DNA of 64,000 nt from Streptococcus parasanguinis ATCC 15912 (lineage in GTDB: Bacteria > Bacillota > Bacilli > Lactobacillales > Streptococcaceae), in the NCBI RefSeq assembly GCF_000164675.2, contig NC_015678.1, forward strand, positions 62,001-126,000. The letters are read 5' to 3'. Every line of letters begins with the position of its first letter. Position 1 is the stretch's first letter. Below the pieces are notes generated by a model. The model searched no databases. It had not been told where the DNA came from and worked only from the letters and a program-made list of their open reading frames with translations. The position numbers and the translations under genes are program-made. This document shows positions 9,438 through 18,720 of this stretch, piece after piece.

Positions 9438-10892
9438 ATGAAGGAAAGCATTCGGAAAGCAAATCAGTATATCGATGAAAACAGGGTGAAGGTTAACCAG
9501 CAATATAGAGGAGCATTTCATTTGCTACCTCCAATCGGCTGGATGAACGATCCAAATGGCTTTGTTTATTTCCGTGGGGAATACCATTTGTTTTACCAAT
9601 TCTATCCCTATGATAGTGTTTGGGGTCCCATGCATTGGGGGCATGCTAAATCAAAAGATCTTCTCCATTGGGAAGAACTGCCAGTAGCTTTAGCACCAAG
9701 CGAAAGCTATGATAAGGATGGTTGTTTCTCGGGTAGTGCTATTGTGAAAGATGACAAGCTCTATTTGCTTTATACGGGTCATGTAGACGATGAGGAAAAG
9801 CGGGAAGAGACCCAGTGTCTTGCGGTGTCAACAGATGGCATTACCTTTGAAAAGTTGCCTACTAATCCAGTGATCTATGCTCACCATATTGAGGGGATCG
9901 CAGATATTGCAGATTTTCGTGATCCTAAAGTATTTGAATATCAAGGAAACTATTACGCTGTCGTTGCTTCTAAGACGCCAGATGACAGAGGTCAAATTCT
10001 CCTATTTGCATCAAGTAATCTAGTAGATTGGACCTTTACATCAGTTCTTTTAGAAGGTGAAGAAGGGCAAGGGATTATGTGGGAATGTCCTGATTTCTTC
10101 CCTTTAGATGGCAAATGGGTCTTGATCCTGTCTCCCATTGAAATGGAAAGGCAGCAAGAAAAATACTGGAATTTAAATTCGACGGTTGCCTTTATCGGTG
10201 ACATGAATTGGGAAACAGGACGCTTTCATGTCGATTCCTATGATGAATTGGATGGTGGTTTGGATTTCTATGCCCCTCAAACTTGTCAAGGACCAAATGG
10301 CGAACGATACATGGTTGCCTGGATGCAAATGTGGCACCGGTCTATCCCCAGTCATGATTTAGCTCATGGGTGGGCAGGTAGTATGACTCTTCCAAGAAAA
10401 TTGTCCTTGAAAGACGGACGATTGGTTCAGGAGTTACCTGAGTCAGTGAACGAATACTTTCTTGTAGAGCATGTGTCAGAAACCATTGTTCAGGGCAATC
10501 AGATCACGATCCCAGCTAGAGGGAAACAAACCTTGTTTGAACTAGATGCCAAACCGGGTTGCTCCTTTATCCTAAGTTATAGCGATAAAACCGATCCTGA
10601 TAGTGTCTTGAAATTGATTTACGACGCCTCTCAAAAACGCTTTAGCTTAAGTCGAGACCAATTTGGACACCTCATTACTGGAAAAGAAAATCCCACATTT
10701 CAATCAAGATGGATTCAGTTGGATGCTGAAAAGGATCATCATTTTTCAATCATTCGCGATACCAACTCAATCGAAGTATTCGTGGATGGCAAAACTCTCT
10801 CGATGACCTTTTATGAAACGACTGAAAATCCCGTCTATACTCTCACGGCAGATGAAGGAGTCGATTGGGTCGTAAAAACCTATCAAAAATAG
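9438..10892 (+). CDS. scrB: Sucrose-6-phosphate hydrolase (GH32)
   Basis: This cytoplasmic beta-fructofuranosidase splits sucrose-6-phosphate delivered by a PTS. The 484-residue protein has the GH32 five-blade propeller motifs WMNDPNG (nucleophile Asp), FRDPKVF (transition-state Asp) and WECPDFF (acid/base Glu), followed by a C-terminal beta-sandwich. No signal peptide is present, so it is intracellular. Unusually for scrB there is no sucrose PTS (scrA) or ScrR gene beside it; it sits at the end of a folD-HAD-nnrD run and could be a second GH32 paralogue. A related substrate such as a fructo-oligosaccharide phosphate is possible. Confidence 0.88.
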   Translation: MKESIRKANQYIDENRVKVNQQYRGAFHLLPPIGWMNDPNGFVYFRGEYHLFYQFYPYDSVWGPMHWGHAKSKDLLHWEELPVALAPSESYDKDGCFSGSAIVKDDKLYLLYTGHVDDEEKREETQCLAVSTDGITFEKLPTNPVIYAHHIEGIADIADFRDPKVFEYQGNYYAVVASKTPDDRGQILLFASSNLVDWTFTSVLLEGEEGQGIMWECPDFFPLDGKWVLILSPIEMERQQEKYWNLNSTVAFIGDMNWETGRFHVDSYDELDGGLDFYAPQTCQGPNGERYMVAWMQMWHRSIPSHDLAHGWAGSMTLPRKLSLKDGRLVQELPESVNEYFLVEHVSETIVQGNQITIPARGKQTLFELDAKPGCSFILSYSDKTDPDSVLKLIYDASQKRFSLSRDQFGHLITGKENPTFQSRWIQLDAEKDHHFSIIRDTNSIEVFVDGKTLSMTFYETTENPVYTLTADEGVDWVVKTYQK

Positions 10893-10917
10893 GAATGGAA
10901 AAACCTCCTAAAACAAA

Positions 10918-10945
10918 AGACAAGTCCTGTGACTTGCCTTTTTCT
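10918..10945. terminator. Terminator between convergent scrB and mleP
   Basis: CAAGTC-CTGT-GACTTG stem followed by a T-rich run on the plus strand and preceded by an A-rich stretch, usable by both genes. Confidence 0.7.
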
Positions 10946-10948
10946 TAT

Positions 10949-12223
10949 TTAAGAGAGGACAGAAGCGAGGAGCCCTCCGAGAATGAGGATGATAGCCCCG
11001 CTGAGTCGGTTGGCCATTTGGGCGAAGGCGATCATTTCCATACGATCGGATGCGGAGAGAACAGCGATATTTCCGGTTCCTCCCATAGAGTTATTGATCA
11101 TACCAGATCCGATAGCAGTCTCGACTGGATACAATCCAACCAGTTTTCCGATCAAAGCAGAAGCAAGCCCCATAGCTAGAACAGATGTCAAGCTTAGGAG
11201 AATGAATTGCCAGGTCATCGCCTTCGCTAGAGTTGAAAGGTCAATCAAGGAAAGACCGATCCCAGCTAGGACTGCATGGGTAAGGTTGGTCATAATGACT
11301 TGGTTGAACATGGCCACACAGTTTTCCAAAGGTTTTGGGACAGCATTGAAAGCTTTTAGGATAAAGACGATGATAATCATGAAGGCATAACTGTGGATTT
11401 TTGGAACAAAGGCATTGCAGATGACCCCGAGAAGAAAAATACTAAAGGCAAACATCATTCCAACTCCGATTTGGGTCGGATCAAGGGTGAGTTTTTCTTT
11501 CTTCAATTCATCTTTATTGACGGGGATCAAGACACCGTGACCATTGTAAGGACTGTCTGCAAAGACTTTGACGATCAAAACAGCTCCAATGATGGCAAGG
11601 ATATTACCAAGTGTGGTAGCGGGTGCCAATTGAGAGAAGATAGCTGCTTGGCTTCCGTGGAGATTGGCAGCGTAGATCTTTGAAAGAGGCAGGATTCCAG
11701 CTCCCATTCCTCCGACCATTTGTGGGAAGGAAACATAGAGAATTGAATATCCAAATCCTTGTCCCAAAAGGCTTCCAACGATCCCAACAGAGAGAGCACC
11801 AACGACCATGGTGACCAAGGAAACAGGAATAAAGCGAGCGGAAGCTTTTACCAAGAGATTGCGATTCATCCCTAGAATAGCCCCACAAATCAAGGCTGCG
11901 ATATAAAAATCCAGAAAGCCAAAGGAATCTCCCAAAAAGCCTTTGGTAGCTGTGATAATATTTGCTGGAATAACATGGAAGGTCGCTAGAAGAGTAGCTC
12001 CTAGTAGGGTGAAGACGGATCCCCCACCTAGGTAAGAATTCATGATTGGAAGTTTTTCACCGATAAAGTAGAGAAGGTGCCCCATGACGACCAAAAGGAG
12101 GGTTAATCCCAGCATATTGAGTGGGAGTTTCCCCATAGCAATCGTCACCGCGAGAACGATGACGATGAATGCATATAGAGGAAGACTGACACCGGAAATG
12201 TTGATTTCATTCAATTTTTTCAT
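10949..12223 (-). CDS. mleP: 2-hydroxycarboxylate transporter, malate/lactate permease
   Basis: This polytopic membrane protein of the 2HCT family (CitS/MleP/CitP) imports L-malate, usually in exchange for lactate, generating proton motive force during malolactic fermentation. The 424-residue protein has about eleven hydrophobic segments and the family GGMGAG and GGTGN re-entrant loop motifs. It lies 21 bp downstream of mleS on the same strand, so the two form an operon. Substrate is assigned from that linkage; a citrate preference cannot be excluded from sequence alone. Confidence 0.93.
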   Translation of the reverse strand: MKKLNEINISGVSLPLYAFIVIVLAVTIAMGKLPLNMLGLTLLLVVMGHLLYFIGEKLPIMNSYLGGGSVFTLLGATLLATFHVIPANIITATKGFLGDSFGFLDFYIAALICGAILGMNRNLLVKASARFIPVSLVTMVVGALSVGIVGSLLGQGFGYSILYVSFPQMVGGMGAGILPLSKIYAANLHGSQAAIFSQLAPATTLGNILAIIGAVLIVKVFADSPYNGHGVLIPVNKDELKKEKLTLDPTQIGVGMMFAFSIFLLGVICNAFVPKIHSYAFMIIIVFILKAFNAVPKPLENCVAMFNQVIMTNLTHAVLAGIGLSLIDLSTLAKAMTWQFILLSLTSVLAMGLASALIGKLVGLYPVETAIGSGMINNSMGGTGNIAVLSASDRMEMIAFAQMANRLSGAIILILGGLLASVLS

Positions 12224-12244
12224 GGTTGTTCAGTCAGCTCCTTA

Positions 12245-13867
12245 TTAGTATTTAGGATACCATTTAAGGTCACGTACAGCTTTGGCCATATCTGTTTCTT
12301 TAGCTTGTGCAAGCCCTTGTTCTTGAGCTTTCTTGGCAACAGCTTCTGCTACCTTGATAGATACGTCAGCTACATATTGGAATGGTGGAAGGACTGGCGC
12401 ACCTGGTTGACCTGGATTGACAATACCTGACAATGAGTGAGCTGCTGCCCCGATCATTTCGTCTGTCAACAATTTGGCTTCAGAGGCCAACATACCAAGA
12501 CCAAGACCTGGGTAGATCAAAGCGTTATTGGCTTGACCGATTTCATAATCCACACCTTTGTAGCTGATGGTTCCTGAAGGGACACCGGTAGCGACAAAGG
12601 CTTTACCGTCTGACCATTCGATGACTTGTTGGGCTGTTGCTTCCAATTTCTTGGTTGGGTTAGAAATTGGGAAGATAACTGGGCGTTCAGTGTTTTCACA
12701 CATGGCTTCAACCACTTCTTTAGTGAAGGCACCTGGGTTTGTAGAAGTTCCAACCAAGATCGTTGGTTTCACTGTTTTGATCACTTCAAGAAGATTGGTC
12801 ATATCGCCTTTACCTTCGAAGTCAGAACGTTTTTTAGCAAATGGTTTTTGAGCTGGTGTCAAATCTTCCATATCGTCAAACAAAAGACCTTGTTTATCGA
12901 TCATGAAGAAACGTTTGTAAGCTTCTTCTGGAGAAAGACCTTCAGCAACCATTTCAGCGTGAACACGGTCTGCAATACCAGCACCAGCAGAACCACCACC
13001 ATAGCAAAGGTAAACTTGGTCTGTCAATTTTTCACCAGTGATATCCATTGCTCCAAAGATACCACCCAAGACAACGATACCAGTTCCTTGAATATCATCG
13101 TTGAAAGTTGGGATTTCTTTCTTGTAACGGTTCAAGATATCAGCCGCATTTGAACGACCGAAGTCTTCCCAGTGAAGGTACAATTTAGGGAAAAGTTTTC
13201 CAGCTGTTTGAACGAATTGATCGATAAAGGCATCGTATTTTTCACCACGAACACGTTCATGACGATTCCCCAGATACATTGGATTGTTTAACAATTCTTC
13301 ACGGTTGGTACCAGCATCGATGACAAGAGGCATAACGCAAGCTGGATCAATTCCGGCTGCAGCAGTGTAGACCATGAGTTTCCCGACAGAGATATCAACC
13401 CCTTGGACACCCCAGTCACCAATACCGAGGATTCCTTCTGCATCAGTTGCAACGATCAAGCGGATATCGCGATCGCCAGCTGCATTTTTCAACGTTTCTT
13501 CGATATTTTCTGGGTGGTTAATATCAAGGTAAGCGGCATATTGTGGGTCTACAAAGAGTTCAGAATATTGTTCAATGGTGTCTGCGATCACTGGATCATA
13601 GACGATTGGGTTGAACTCAACGATGTGTTGGTTAAAGAGGTAGTAGAAAAGAGTACGGTTTGTATTGAAAATTTCCATCAAGAAAAGACGTTTTTCAAGG
13701 TCTGATGGTTTGCGCAAGAAATGTTGGTAAGCTTGTTCAGCTTGTTCTTCGATGGTTTGAACATATGGAGGAAGAAGACCGATCAGGCCAAGTTCTTTAC
13801 GTTCTTCCATTGTGAAAGCAGTTCCTTTATTTAAGAAAGGATTGTTTAAAATTTCATGTGATTTCAT
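12245..13867 (-). CDS. mleS: Malolactic enzyme
   Basis: This is the NAD- and Mn-dependent enzyme that decarboxylates L-malate directly to L-lactate, consuming a proton and protecting the cell from acid. At 540 residues it matches malolactic enzymes, and its whole length from [15 protein letters not shown] to [10 protein letters not shown] is characteristic of the lactococcal MleS type rather than a classic malic enzyme. The NAD-binding [10 protein letters not shown] and the [10 protein letters not shown] catalytic segment are present. It is first in an operon with mleP and is divergent from mleR. Confidence 0.96.
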   Translation of the reverse strand: MKSHEILNNPFLNKGTAFTMEERKELGLIGLLPPYVQTIEEQAEQAYQHFLRKPSDLEKRLFLMEIFNTNRTLFYYLFNQHIVEFNPIVYDPVIADTIEQYSELFVDPQYAAYLDINHPENIEETLKNAAGDRDIRLIVATDAEGILGIGDWGVQGVDISVGKLMVYTAAAGIDPACVMPLVIDAGTNREELLNNPMYLGNRHERVRGEKYDAFIDQFVQTAGKLFPKLYLHWEDFGRSNAADILNRYKKEIPTFNDDIQGTGIVVLGGIFGAMDITGEKLTDQVYLCYGGGSAGAGIADRVHAEMVAEGLSPEEAYKRFFMIDKQGLLFDDMEDLTPAQKPFAKKRSDFEGKGDMTNLLEVIKTVKPTILVGTSTNPGAFTKEVVEAMCENTERPVIFPISNPTKKLEATAQQVIEWSDGKAFVATGVPSGTISYKGVDYEIGQANNALIYPGLGLGMLASEAKLLTDEMIGAAAHSLSGIVNPGQPGAPVLPPFQYVADVSIKVAEAVAKKAQEQGLAQAKETDMAKAVRDLKWYPKY

Positions 13868-13962
13868 TGCGAAATACTCCTCATAAATAATTTATCTGTA
13901 AGATTTTTTCTCACGCAAGCCATTATAGTCTTCTGTAATTCTTATAGTCAACTTCCCTTGTC

Positions 13963-13983
13963 CTTATAAAAAAATTTTATAAG
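13963..13983. promoter_or_regulatory. Perfect palindrome, probable MleR operator
   Basis: The 9 bp arms CTTATAAAA and TTTTATAAG are separated by AAA in the mleS-mleR intergenic region. CTTATA recurs upstream at about 13941. LysR-type regulators bind such dyads between divergent genes, so assignment to MleR is a positional inference. Confidence 0.6.
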
Positions 13984-14039
13984 TAAGAATTTTGTGTTAG
14001 AATGAAGGAAATGGAAATTGTAGAAATAGAGGGATAGAG

Positions 14040-14924
14040 ATGAATATCCGAGACTTGGAATATTTTTATCAACTGTCGAAATTAAAGTCTTATACTGATG
14101 TGGCGCATTATTTTCAAGTGAGTCAACCGACTGTGACCTATGCCATCAAGCGTTTGGAGGATCACTATGCTTGTCAGTTGGTAGAAAAATCGTCTTCTAA
14201 TCGTGTTTTGCACCTAACTCAGCCGGGGAAGGTTTTAGCCAATCATGCGCGAGAAGTTTTAATCGAAATTGAAAAGACAGAAAAAGCTGTTGAACGAAGT
14301 AAAAAGAATCTGTTGCGCATTGGACTACCGCCATTGATCACCAGCGATATCATGAAAAAATTTGGGACGCATGATGAAGAGCTTGAGATTTTTCGTCAAT
14401 CACAATTGGTGCAATTAGGTTCCAGGGATTTGATGCGTTTATTGGTGTGTGGAGATTTAGATTTTAGTCTATTGGGAAGCTTAGAGCCCATTTCGCACGC
14501 GCATTTGACCAGTCAGCTCCTGTATAAAAAAGAATTTTTTGTGATTGTTTCAAAGGATCATCCACTAGCAGATCGCAAGGAAATTTCTTTTAAAGAGGTG
14601 TTAGAGGAGACCTTCATTCTGTTAGATGAGCATCATGTGCACATGACGGCTTTTAAACGCTTGAATGCTCGCTTTGATGATTTGGCCCAGTCTACTGTTG
14701 TCTTGACCGATTCCAACTTGGTCTTGAGTTTCATTGAAGAAAATTTGGGAATTGGTCTCATGACCGATCTGACTCTCTTTCCAGAATATCCAAATGTTGT
14801 CAAAATTCCGCTGGTTGAAGAGGAAAAAACAGTCTTCTATATTAGCTATGCCTATCCAAATGAAGGGGAACCCCAAGCGCTTCTTAGCTCCTTTATTGAA
14901 CGGTTAGAGAAGTGTGAAAAATAA
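14040..14924 (+). CDS. mleR: LysR-family regulator of malolactic fermentation
   Basis: This is a 294-residue LysR-type activator. Residues about 1-60 form the winged HTH (YFQVSQPTVTYAIKRLEDHY) and the rest is the periplasmic-binding-protein-like co-inducer domain, expected to bind L-malate. It is divergently transcribed from mleS-mleP across a 172 bp region holding a perfect 21 bp dyad, the usual arrangement for LysR control. The assignment to MleR rests on this context and on family membership. Confidence 0.9.
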   Translation: MNIRDLEYFYQLSKLKSYTDVAHYFQVSQPTVTYAIKRLEDHYACQLVEKSSSNRVLHLTQPGKVLANHAREVLIEIEKTEKAVERSKKNLLRIGLPPLITSDIMKKFGTHDEELEIFRQSQLVQLGSRDLMRLLVCGDLDFSLLGSLEPISHAHLTSQLLYKKEFFVIVSKDHPLADRKEISFKEVLEETFILLDEHHVHMTAFKRLNARFDDLAQSTVVLTDSNLVLSFIEENLGIGLMTDLTLFPEYPNVVKIPLVEEEKTVFYISYAYPNEGEPQALLSSFIERLEKCEK

Positions 14925-15076
14925 GGATGCTGGTGTCAAACAGACAAATAGAGAGCAACTTGAATAAAATGAGGCTTGTAGAGAAAGGAAATTCATGATT
15001 TCGCTTTGTCTGCCAGCCTTTTTTGGTGTTTTTTGGTATAATTAAACTTGATCATATTCTGCAGAAAGGAGTTCCT

Positions 15077-16417
15077 ATGTCCAACTATTTATCCGTATCA
15101 AGTTTGACCAAATATTTGAAATTAAAATTTGATAAGGATCCCTATTTGGAAAGGGTTTATCTGACAGGGCAGGTCTCCAATTTCCGAAAACGTCCCAACC
15201 ACCAGTATTTTTCATTAAAGGATGAAAAAGCGGTTATTCAGGCGACGGTCTGGGCTGGGGTTTATCGAAGCTTTGGTTTTGAGCTAGAAGAAGGCATGAA
15301 GATCAACGTCATCGGTCGCATTCAGCTTTATGAACCAAGTGGGAGTTATTCCATTGTCATTGAAAAGGCTGAGCCAGATGGGGTAGGGGCCTTGGCCATC
15401 CAATTTGAGCAACTCAAGAAAAAGTTGACCGAAGAAGGTCTCTTTCAGGATCAGTGGAAGCAAGCTCTGCCACAGTTTCCAAGAAAGATCGGGGTCATCA
15501 CCAGTCAAAGTGGGGCCGTGATCCGCGATATTATCACAACGGTGAGCCGACGCTTCCCTGGTGTAGAGATTGTGCTCTACCCGACCAAGGTTCAGGGGGA
15601 AGGCGCATCTAGTGAGGTGGTTGCTAATATTCAAAGGGCTAACCAACGGGATGATTTGGATGTCTTGATTATCGGTCGTGGGGGTGGTTCGATTGAAGAC
15701 CTCTGGGCCTTTAATGAAGAAGCGGTGGTGCGAGCCATCTTTGAATCGCGGATTCCGATTATCTCCAGTGTTGGACATGAGACAGATACGACTCTAGCCG
15801 ATTTTGTAGCAGACCGTCGAGCCGCTACTCCGACAGCCGCTGCTGAATTGGCCACTCCAGTAACCAAGTTGGATCTCTTGTCCCATTTACAAAAGCAGGA
15901 AAATCGCATGGCAACAGCTATGTCCAATCGCTTGGCCTATAATCGTGAACGCTTGGCCAAATTAAGTCAATCGGTTATTTTTAGACAGCCTGAAAGACTC
16001 TATGATGGCTACCTGCAAAAGATTGACCAGTTGCAATTACGATTAAAACAAGGGATGCGCGATGCTTATGGACAAGGGGCGAATCAGCTGCAAGGTCTGC
16101 GTCATCGCCTAGAAGCTACGTCTCCTTTGCATCGTATTGAGCGCTACCAAGATCGCCTGCTCCAAGATAAGAGAATCTTAACCAACCGAATGGAACAAGT
16201 TTTAAAAGAGCAAAAAATCAAGGTGCAAGGCTTATCAGAAGCTCTCTTGATGCTCGATACGAGTCGGATTATTGCGCGTGGCTATGCCATGGTTAAGCAA
16301 GACGATCAGGTCCTAGACTCGGTTGCGAAAGTAAAAGAAGGGGACCCGCTATCACTCATCATGAGAGATGGCCAGTTAGAAGTAGAGGTAAAACATGTCG
16401 AAAGAAAAGAAATTTGA
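15077..16417 (+). CDS. xseA: Exodeoxyribonuclease VII large subunit
   Basis: This is the catalytic subunit of the single-strand-specific exonuclease VII used in repair and recombination. The 446-residue protein has an N-terminal OB fold ([14 protein letters not shown]), the catalytic domain with [15 protein letters not shown], the [14 protein letters not shown] motif and the [22 protein letters not shown] block, then a long coiled-coil that binds XseB. The ATG follows AAAGGAG, and a GGTATAAT -10 lies about 40 bp upstream. It overlaps xseB by 23 bp and heads a long housekeeping operon. Confidence 0.96.
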   Translation: MSNYLSVSSLTKYLKLKFDKDPYLERVYLTGQVSNFRKRPNHQYFSLKDEKAVIQATVWAGVYRSFGFELEEGMKINVIGRIQLYEPSGSYSIVIEKAEPDGVGALAIQFEQLKKKLTEEGLFQDQWKQALPQFPRKIGVITSQSGAVIRDIITTVSRRFPGVEIVLYPTKVQGEGASSEVVANIQRANQRDDLDVLIIGRGGGSIEDLWAFNEEAVVRAIFESRIPIISSVGHETDTTLADFVADRRAATPTAAAELATPVTKLDLLSHLQKQENRMATAMSNRLAYNRERLAKLSQSVIFRQPERLYDGYLQKIDQLQLRLKQGMRDAYGQGANQLQGLRHRLEATSPLHRIERYQDRLLQDKRILTNRMEQVLKEQKIKVQGLSEALLMLDTSRIIARGYAMVKQDDQVLDSVAKVKEGDPLSLIMRDGQLEVEVKHVERKEI

Positions 16418-16607
16418 AGAAAATTTAGCAGATTTGGAAGCCATCGTCCAAAAATTGGAGAGTGGAGATGTGGCTCTTGAAGAAGCCATTACAGAATTCC
16501 AAAAAGGAATGAAGTTGTCAAAAGAATTGCAAGATACCTTGGATCAAGCAGAGAAAACCTTGGTCAAGGTCATGCAAGCAGATGGTACTGAAGCGGATCT
16601 AGCATGA
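16395..16607 (+). CDS. xseB: Exodeoxyribonuclease VII small subunit
   Basis: This is a 70-residue acidic helical-hairpin protein that coats the XseA coiled-coil. The family pattern [18 protein letters not shown] followed by a leucine/glutamate-rich helix is complete. It overlaps both xseA upstream and ispA downstream (ATGA), implying coupled translation. Confidence 0.96.
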   Translation: MSKEKKFEENLADLEAIVQKLESGDVALEEAITEFQKGMKLSKELQDTLDQAEKTLVKVMQADGTEADLA

Positions 16608-17479
16608 GACAAGAAGAAAAACGAAATAGAGTAGAGAAAGCGGTTCGCTCTTTTTATGAGGAGAAAGCCGTTGCCCCCCATTTAGTGGAGTCGGTCCTTT
16701 ATTCGATCCAGGCAGGTGGAAAACGCCTGCGCCCATTGCTCCTTCTAGAATTGTTAGAGGCCTTCGGACTGGAATTGACGGAGGCTCACTTTCAAGTGGC
16801 AGGAGCTTTGGAGATGATCCATACAGGAAGCCTTATTCACGATGATCTGCCTGCCATGGACAATGACGATTACCGTCGGGGGCAATTGACCAATCATAAG
16901 AAATTCGGAGAAGCCCTGGCGATTTTAGCAGGGGATGCGCTTTTTCTCGATCCCTTTGGGATGATAGTTGCGAGTGCCCTTCCTGATGCGGTCAAGGTCT
17001 CTTTGATTCTTGAATTGTCAGATGCTTCCGGTAGTCGTGGAATGGTAGCTGGCCAAGTCCTTGACATGGAAGGGGAGCACAAACAGCTCACACTAGCAGA
17101 GTTGCAGACCATCCATGCTAATAAGACAGGACGCCTCCTTGCCTATCCTTTCATCGCAGCAGGTTTGATTTTAGAGTTGCAAGCAGACATTGGTCAGCTC
17201 TTAGAAAAAATCGGGAAAAAATTAGGCCTGGCTTTTCAAGTACGGGATGATATTTTGGATTTGGTAGCTGATTTTGAAGCTCTGGGCAAGACTCCTCAAA
17301 AGGACTTAGTAGCTGAAAAATCGACCTATCCAGCCCTGTTGGGATTGGAAGAATCGAAAGCTTTGCTGACAAGTGAATTAGATGCTTGCGAAGACTTGTT
17401 GGATCAGATTACAGTTGCTTGCGACTTTGATCCGCAAGCAATCAAGAACTTAATAGAAGGATTACGAATAGATGGCTAA
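16604..17479 (+). CDS. ispA: Farnesyl diphosphate synthase (short-chain polyprenyl synthetase)
   Basis: This enzyme condenses IPP with DMAPP and GPP to make farnesyl diphosphate for undecaprenyl phosphate and other isoprenoids. The 291-residue protein has the first aspartate-rich motif DDLPAMDND, preceded by GGKRLRP, and the second motif RDDILDL, as in bacterial FPP synthases. It overlaps xseB by 4 bp and tlyA by 8 bp, placing it in the conserved streptococcal xseAB-ispA-tlyA-argR-recN operon. Confidence 0.95.
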   Translation: MRQEEKRNRVEKAVRSFYEEKAVAPHLVESVLYSIQAGGKRLRPLLLLELLEAFGLELTEAHFQVAGALEMIHTGSLIHDDLPAMDNDDYRRGQLTNHKKFGEALAILAGDALFLDPFGMIVASALPDAVKVSLILELSDASGSRGMVAGQVLDMEGEHKQLTLAELQTIHANKTGRLLAYPFIAAGLILELQADIGQLLEKIGKKLGLAFQVRDDILDLVADFEALGKTPQKDLVAEKSTYPALLGLEESKALLTSELDACEDLLDQITVACDFDPQAIKNLIEGLRIDG

Positions 17480-18290
17480 GGAAAGAGTAGATGTATTAGC
17501 CTATAAACAAGGCCTATTTGATACCCGCGAACAAGCCAAAAGAGGAGTGATGGCAGGTCTTGTCGTTGCCGTTATCAATGGTGAGCGTTTCGATAAACCG
17601 GGTGAAAAAATTGATGAAGCGACCGAGTTGAAATTAAAGGGTGAAAAGCTCAAGTATGTCAGCCGCGGTGGACTCAAATTAGAAAAAGCCCTGAACCAAT
17701 TTGGTTTATCTGTAGAGGGTAAAATTGCGATTGATATCGGGGCTTCTACAGGTGGCTTTACAGATGTCATGCTGCAAAACGGAGCCAGCCAGGTCTTTTC
17801 GGTGGATGTCGGGACCAATCAGTTGGCCTGGAAATTGCGCAATGATCCTCGGGTGGTCTCGATGGAGCAGTTCAATTTCCGCTATGCCGAGCCAGATGAT
17901 TTTGAAGCGACACCGAGCTTTGCGAGTATCGATGTCAGCTTTATTTCCTTGGACTTGATTCTGCCAGCCCTTCACCGGATTTTGGCAGAAAATGGACAAG
18001 TCGTGGCCTTGGTGAAACCTCAGTTTGAGGCAGGACGCGAGCAGATCGGGAAAAATGGGATCATTAAGGATCCTAAGATTCATTTAGCCGTTCTTGAAAA
18101 GGTCGCTGCTTTTGCAGGGACACATGGCTTTGCGGTAATGGGAGTAGATTATTCCCCTATCCAAGGAGGCCATGGCAACATCGAATTTTTGATGTATCTA
18201 GAAAAAAAAGAAGAGAAAACAAAGCCAACTACAGAGCAGCTGGAGGCTGTTGTGGAGCTGGCACACAAGGAATTTAAACATGAAGAGTAA
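17472..18290 (+). CDS. tlyA: TlyA-family rRNA methyltransferase (S4/FtsJ)
   Basis: This is a 272-residue protein with an N-terminal S4 RNA-binding domain (about residues 1-65) and a C-terminal FtsJ-like Rossmann methyltransferase domain with the SAM-binding motif IDIGASTGGFTDV. Homologues 2'-O-methylate ribosomal RNA cytidines; some were first described as haemolysins, a label not supported by the domains. LVKPQFEAGR is the conserved catalytic-region lysine motif. It overlaps ispA and argR, so the three are translationally coupled. Confidence 0.92.
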   Translation: MAKERVDVLAYKQGLFDTREQAKRGVMAGLVVAVINGERFDKPGEKIDEATELKLKGEKLKYVSRGGLKLEKALNQFGLSVEGKIAIDIGASTGGFTDVMLQNGASQVFSVDVGTNQLAWKLRNDPRVVSMEQFNFRYAEPDDFEATPSFASIDVSFISLDLILPALHRILAENGQVVALVKPQFEAGREQIGKNGIIKDPKIHLAVLEKVAAFAGTHGFAVMGVDYSPIQGGHGNIEFLMYLEKKEEKTKPTTEQLEAVVELAHKEFKHEE

Positions 18291-18714
18291 GAATATTAGA
18301 TTAGAAAAAATTCGCCGCTTCATTCGCGATCATGAAGTGGGGACGCAAGAAGAGATCGTCGAACATTTGAAAGAAGAAGGCATCTCAGCAACCCAAGCGA
18401 CGGTGTCACGGGATATCAAAGAATTGGGCATCGTAAAACGCCCTCTAAAAGACATGACCTATGTCTATGAATTGCCGCGTAAGCACCACCAAGGGATCGG
18501 GATGATCGAAAGCAATATCTTGTCTCATCGTCGGATGGGAGAATATGTCAATTTCACCATGGTTCCAGGTACGGCTCCTTTAGTCAAACGTCGCTTGCGA
18601 GAGATTTATAAGGATCATATCTTTAGTATTGTTGCAGATGATGATACAATCTTGCTGATCGCCTATTCAGCTCCAGAAGCAGAGAATATCCTCAAATCAA
18701 TCTTTGGGTGGTAA
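18280..18714 (+). CDS. argR: ArgR/AhrC-family arginine-responsive regulator
   Basis: This 144-residue regulator has an N-terminal winged helix with the family signature ATQATVSRDIKELGIVK-like segment and a C-terminal oligomerisation and arginine-binding domain ending in the acidic DDDTILLIAYS stretch. It controls arginine biosynthesis, catabolism or transport. The ATG at 18280 overlaps the end of tlyA and gives the family N-terminus MKSKNIR. Streptococci usually carry several ArgR paralogues; this is the recN-linked one, so target genes cannot be named with certainty. Confidence 0.92.
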   Translation: MKSKNIRLEKIRRFIRDHEVGTQEEIVEHLKEEGISATQATVSRDIKELGIVKRPLKDMTYVYELPRKHHQGIGMIESNILSHRRMGEYVNFTMVPGTAPLVKRRLREIYKDHIFSIVADDDTILLIAYSAPEAENILKSIFGW

Positions 18715-18720
18715 GAGCCT

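Noticed and set aside
12626..13153. 175-codon frame antisense to mleS
   Set aside because: It mirrors a highly expressed, codon-biased gene, has Cys/Phe/His-rich composition and no ribosome site.
15284..15778. 164-codon frame antisense to xseA
   Set aside because: Shadow of the real gene; no homology or translation signals.
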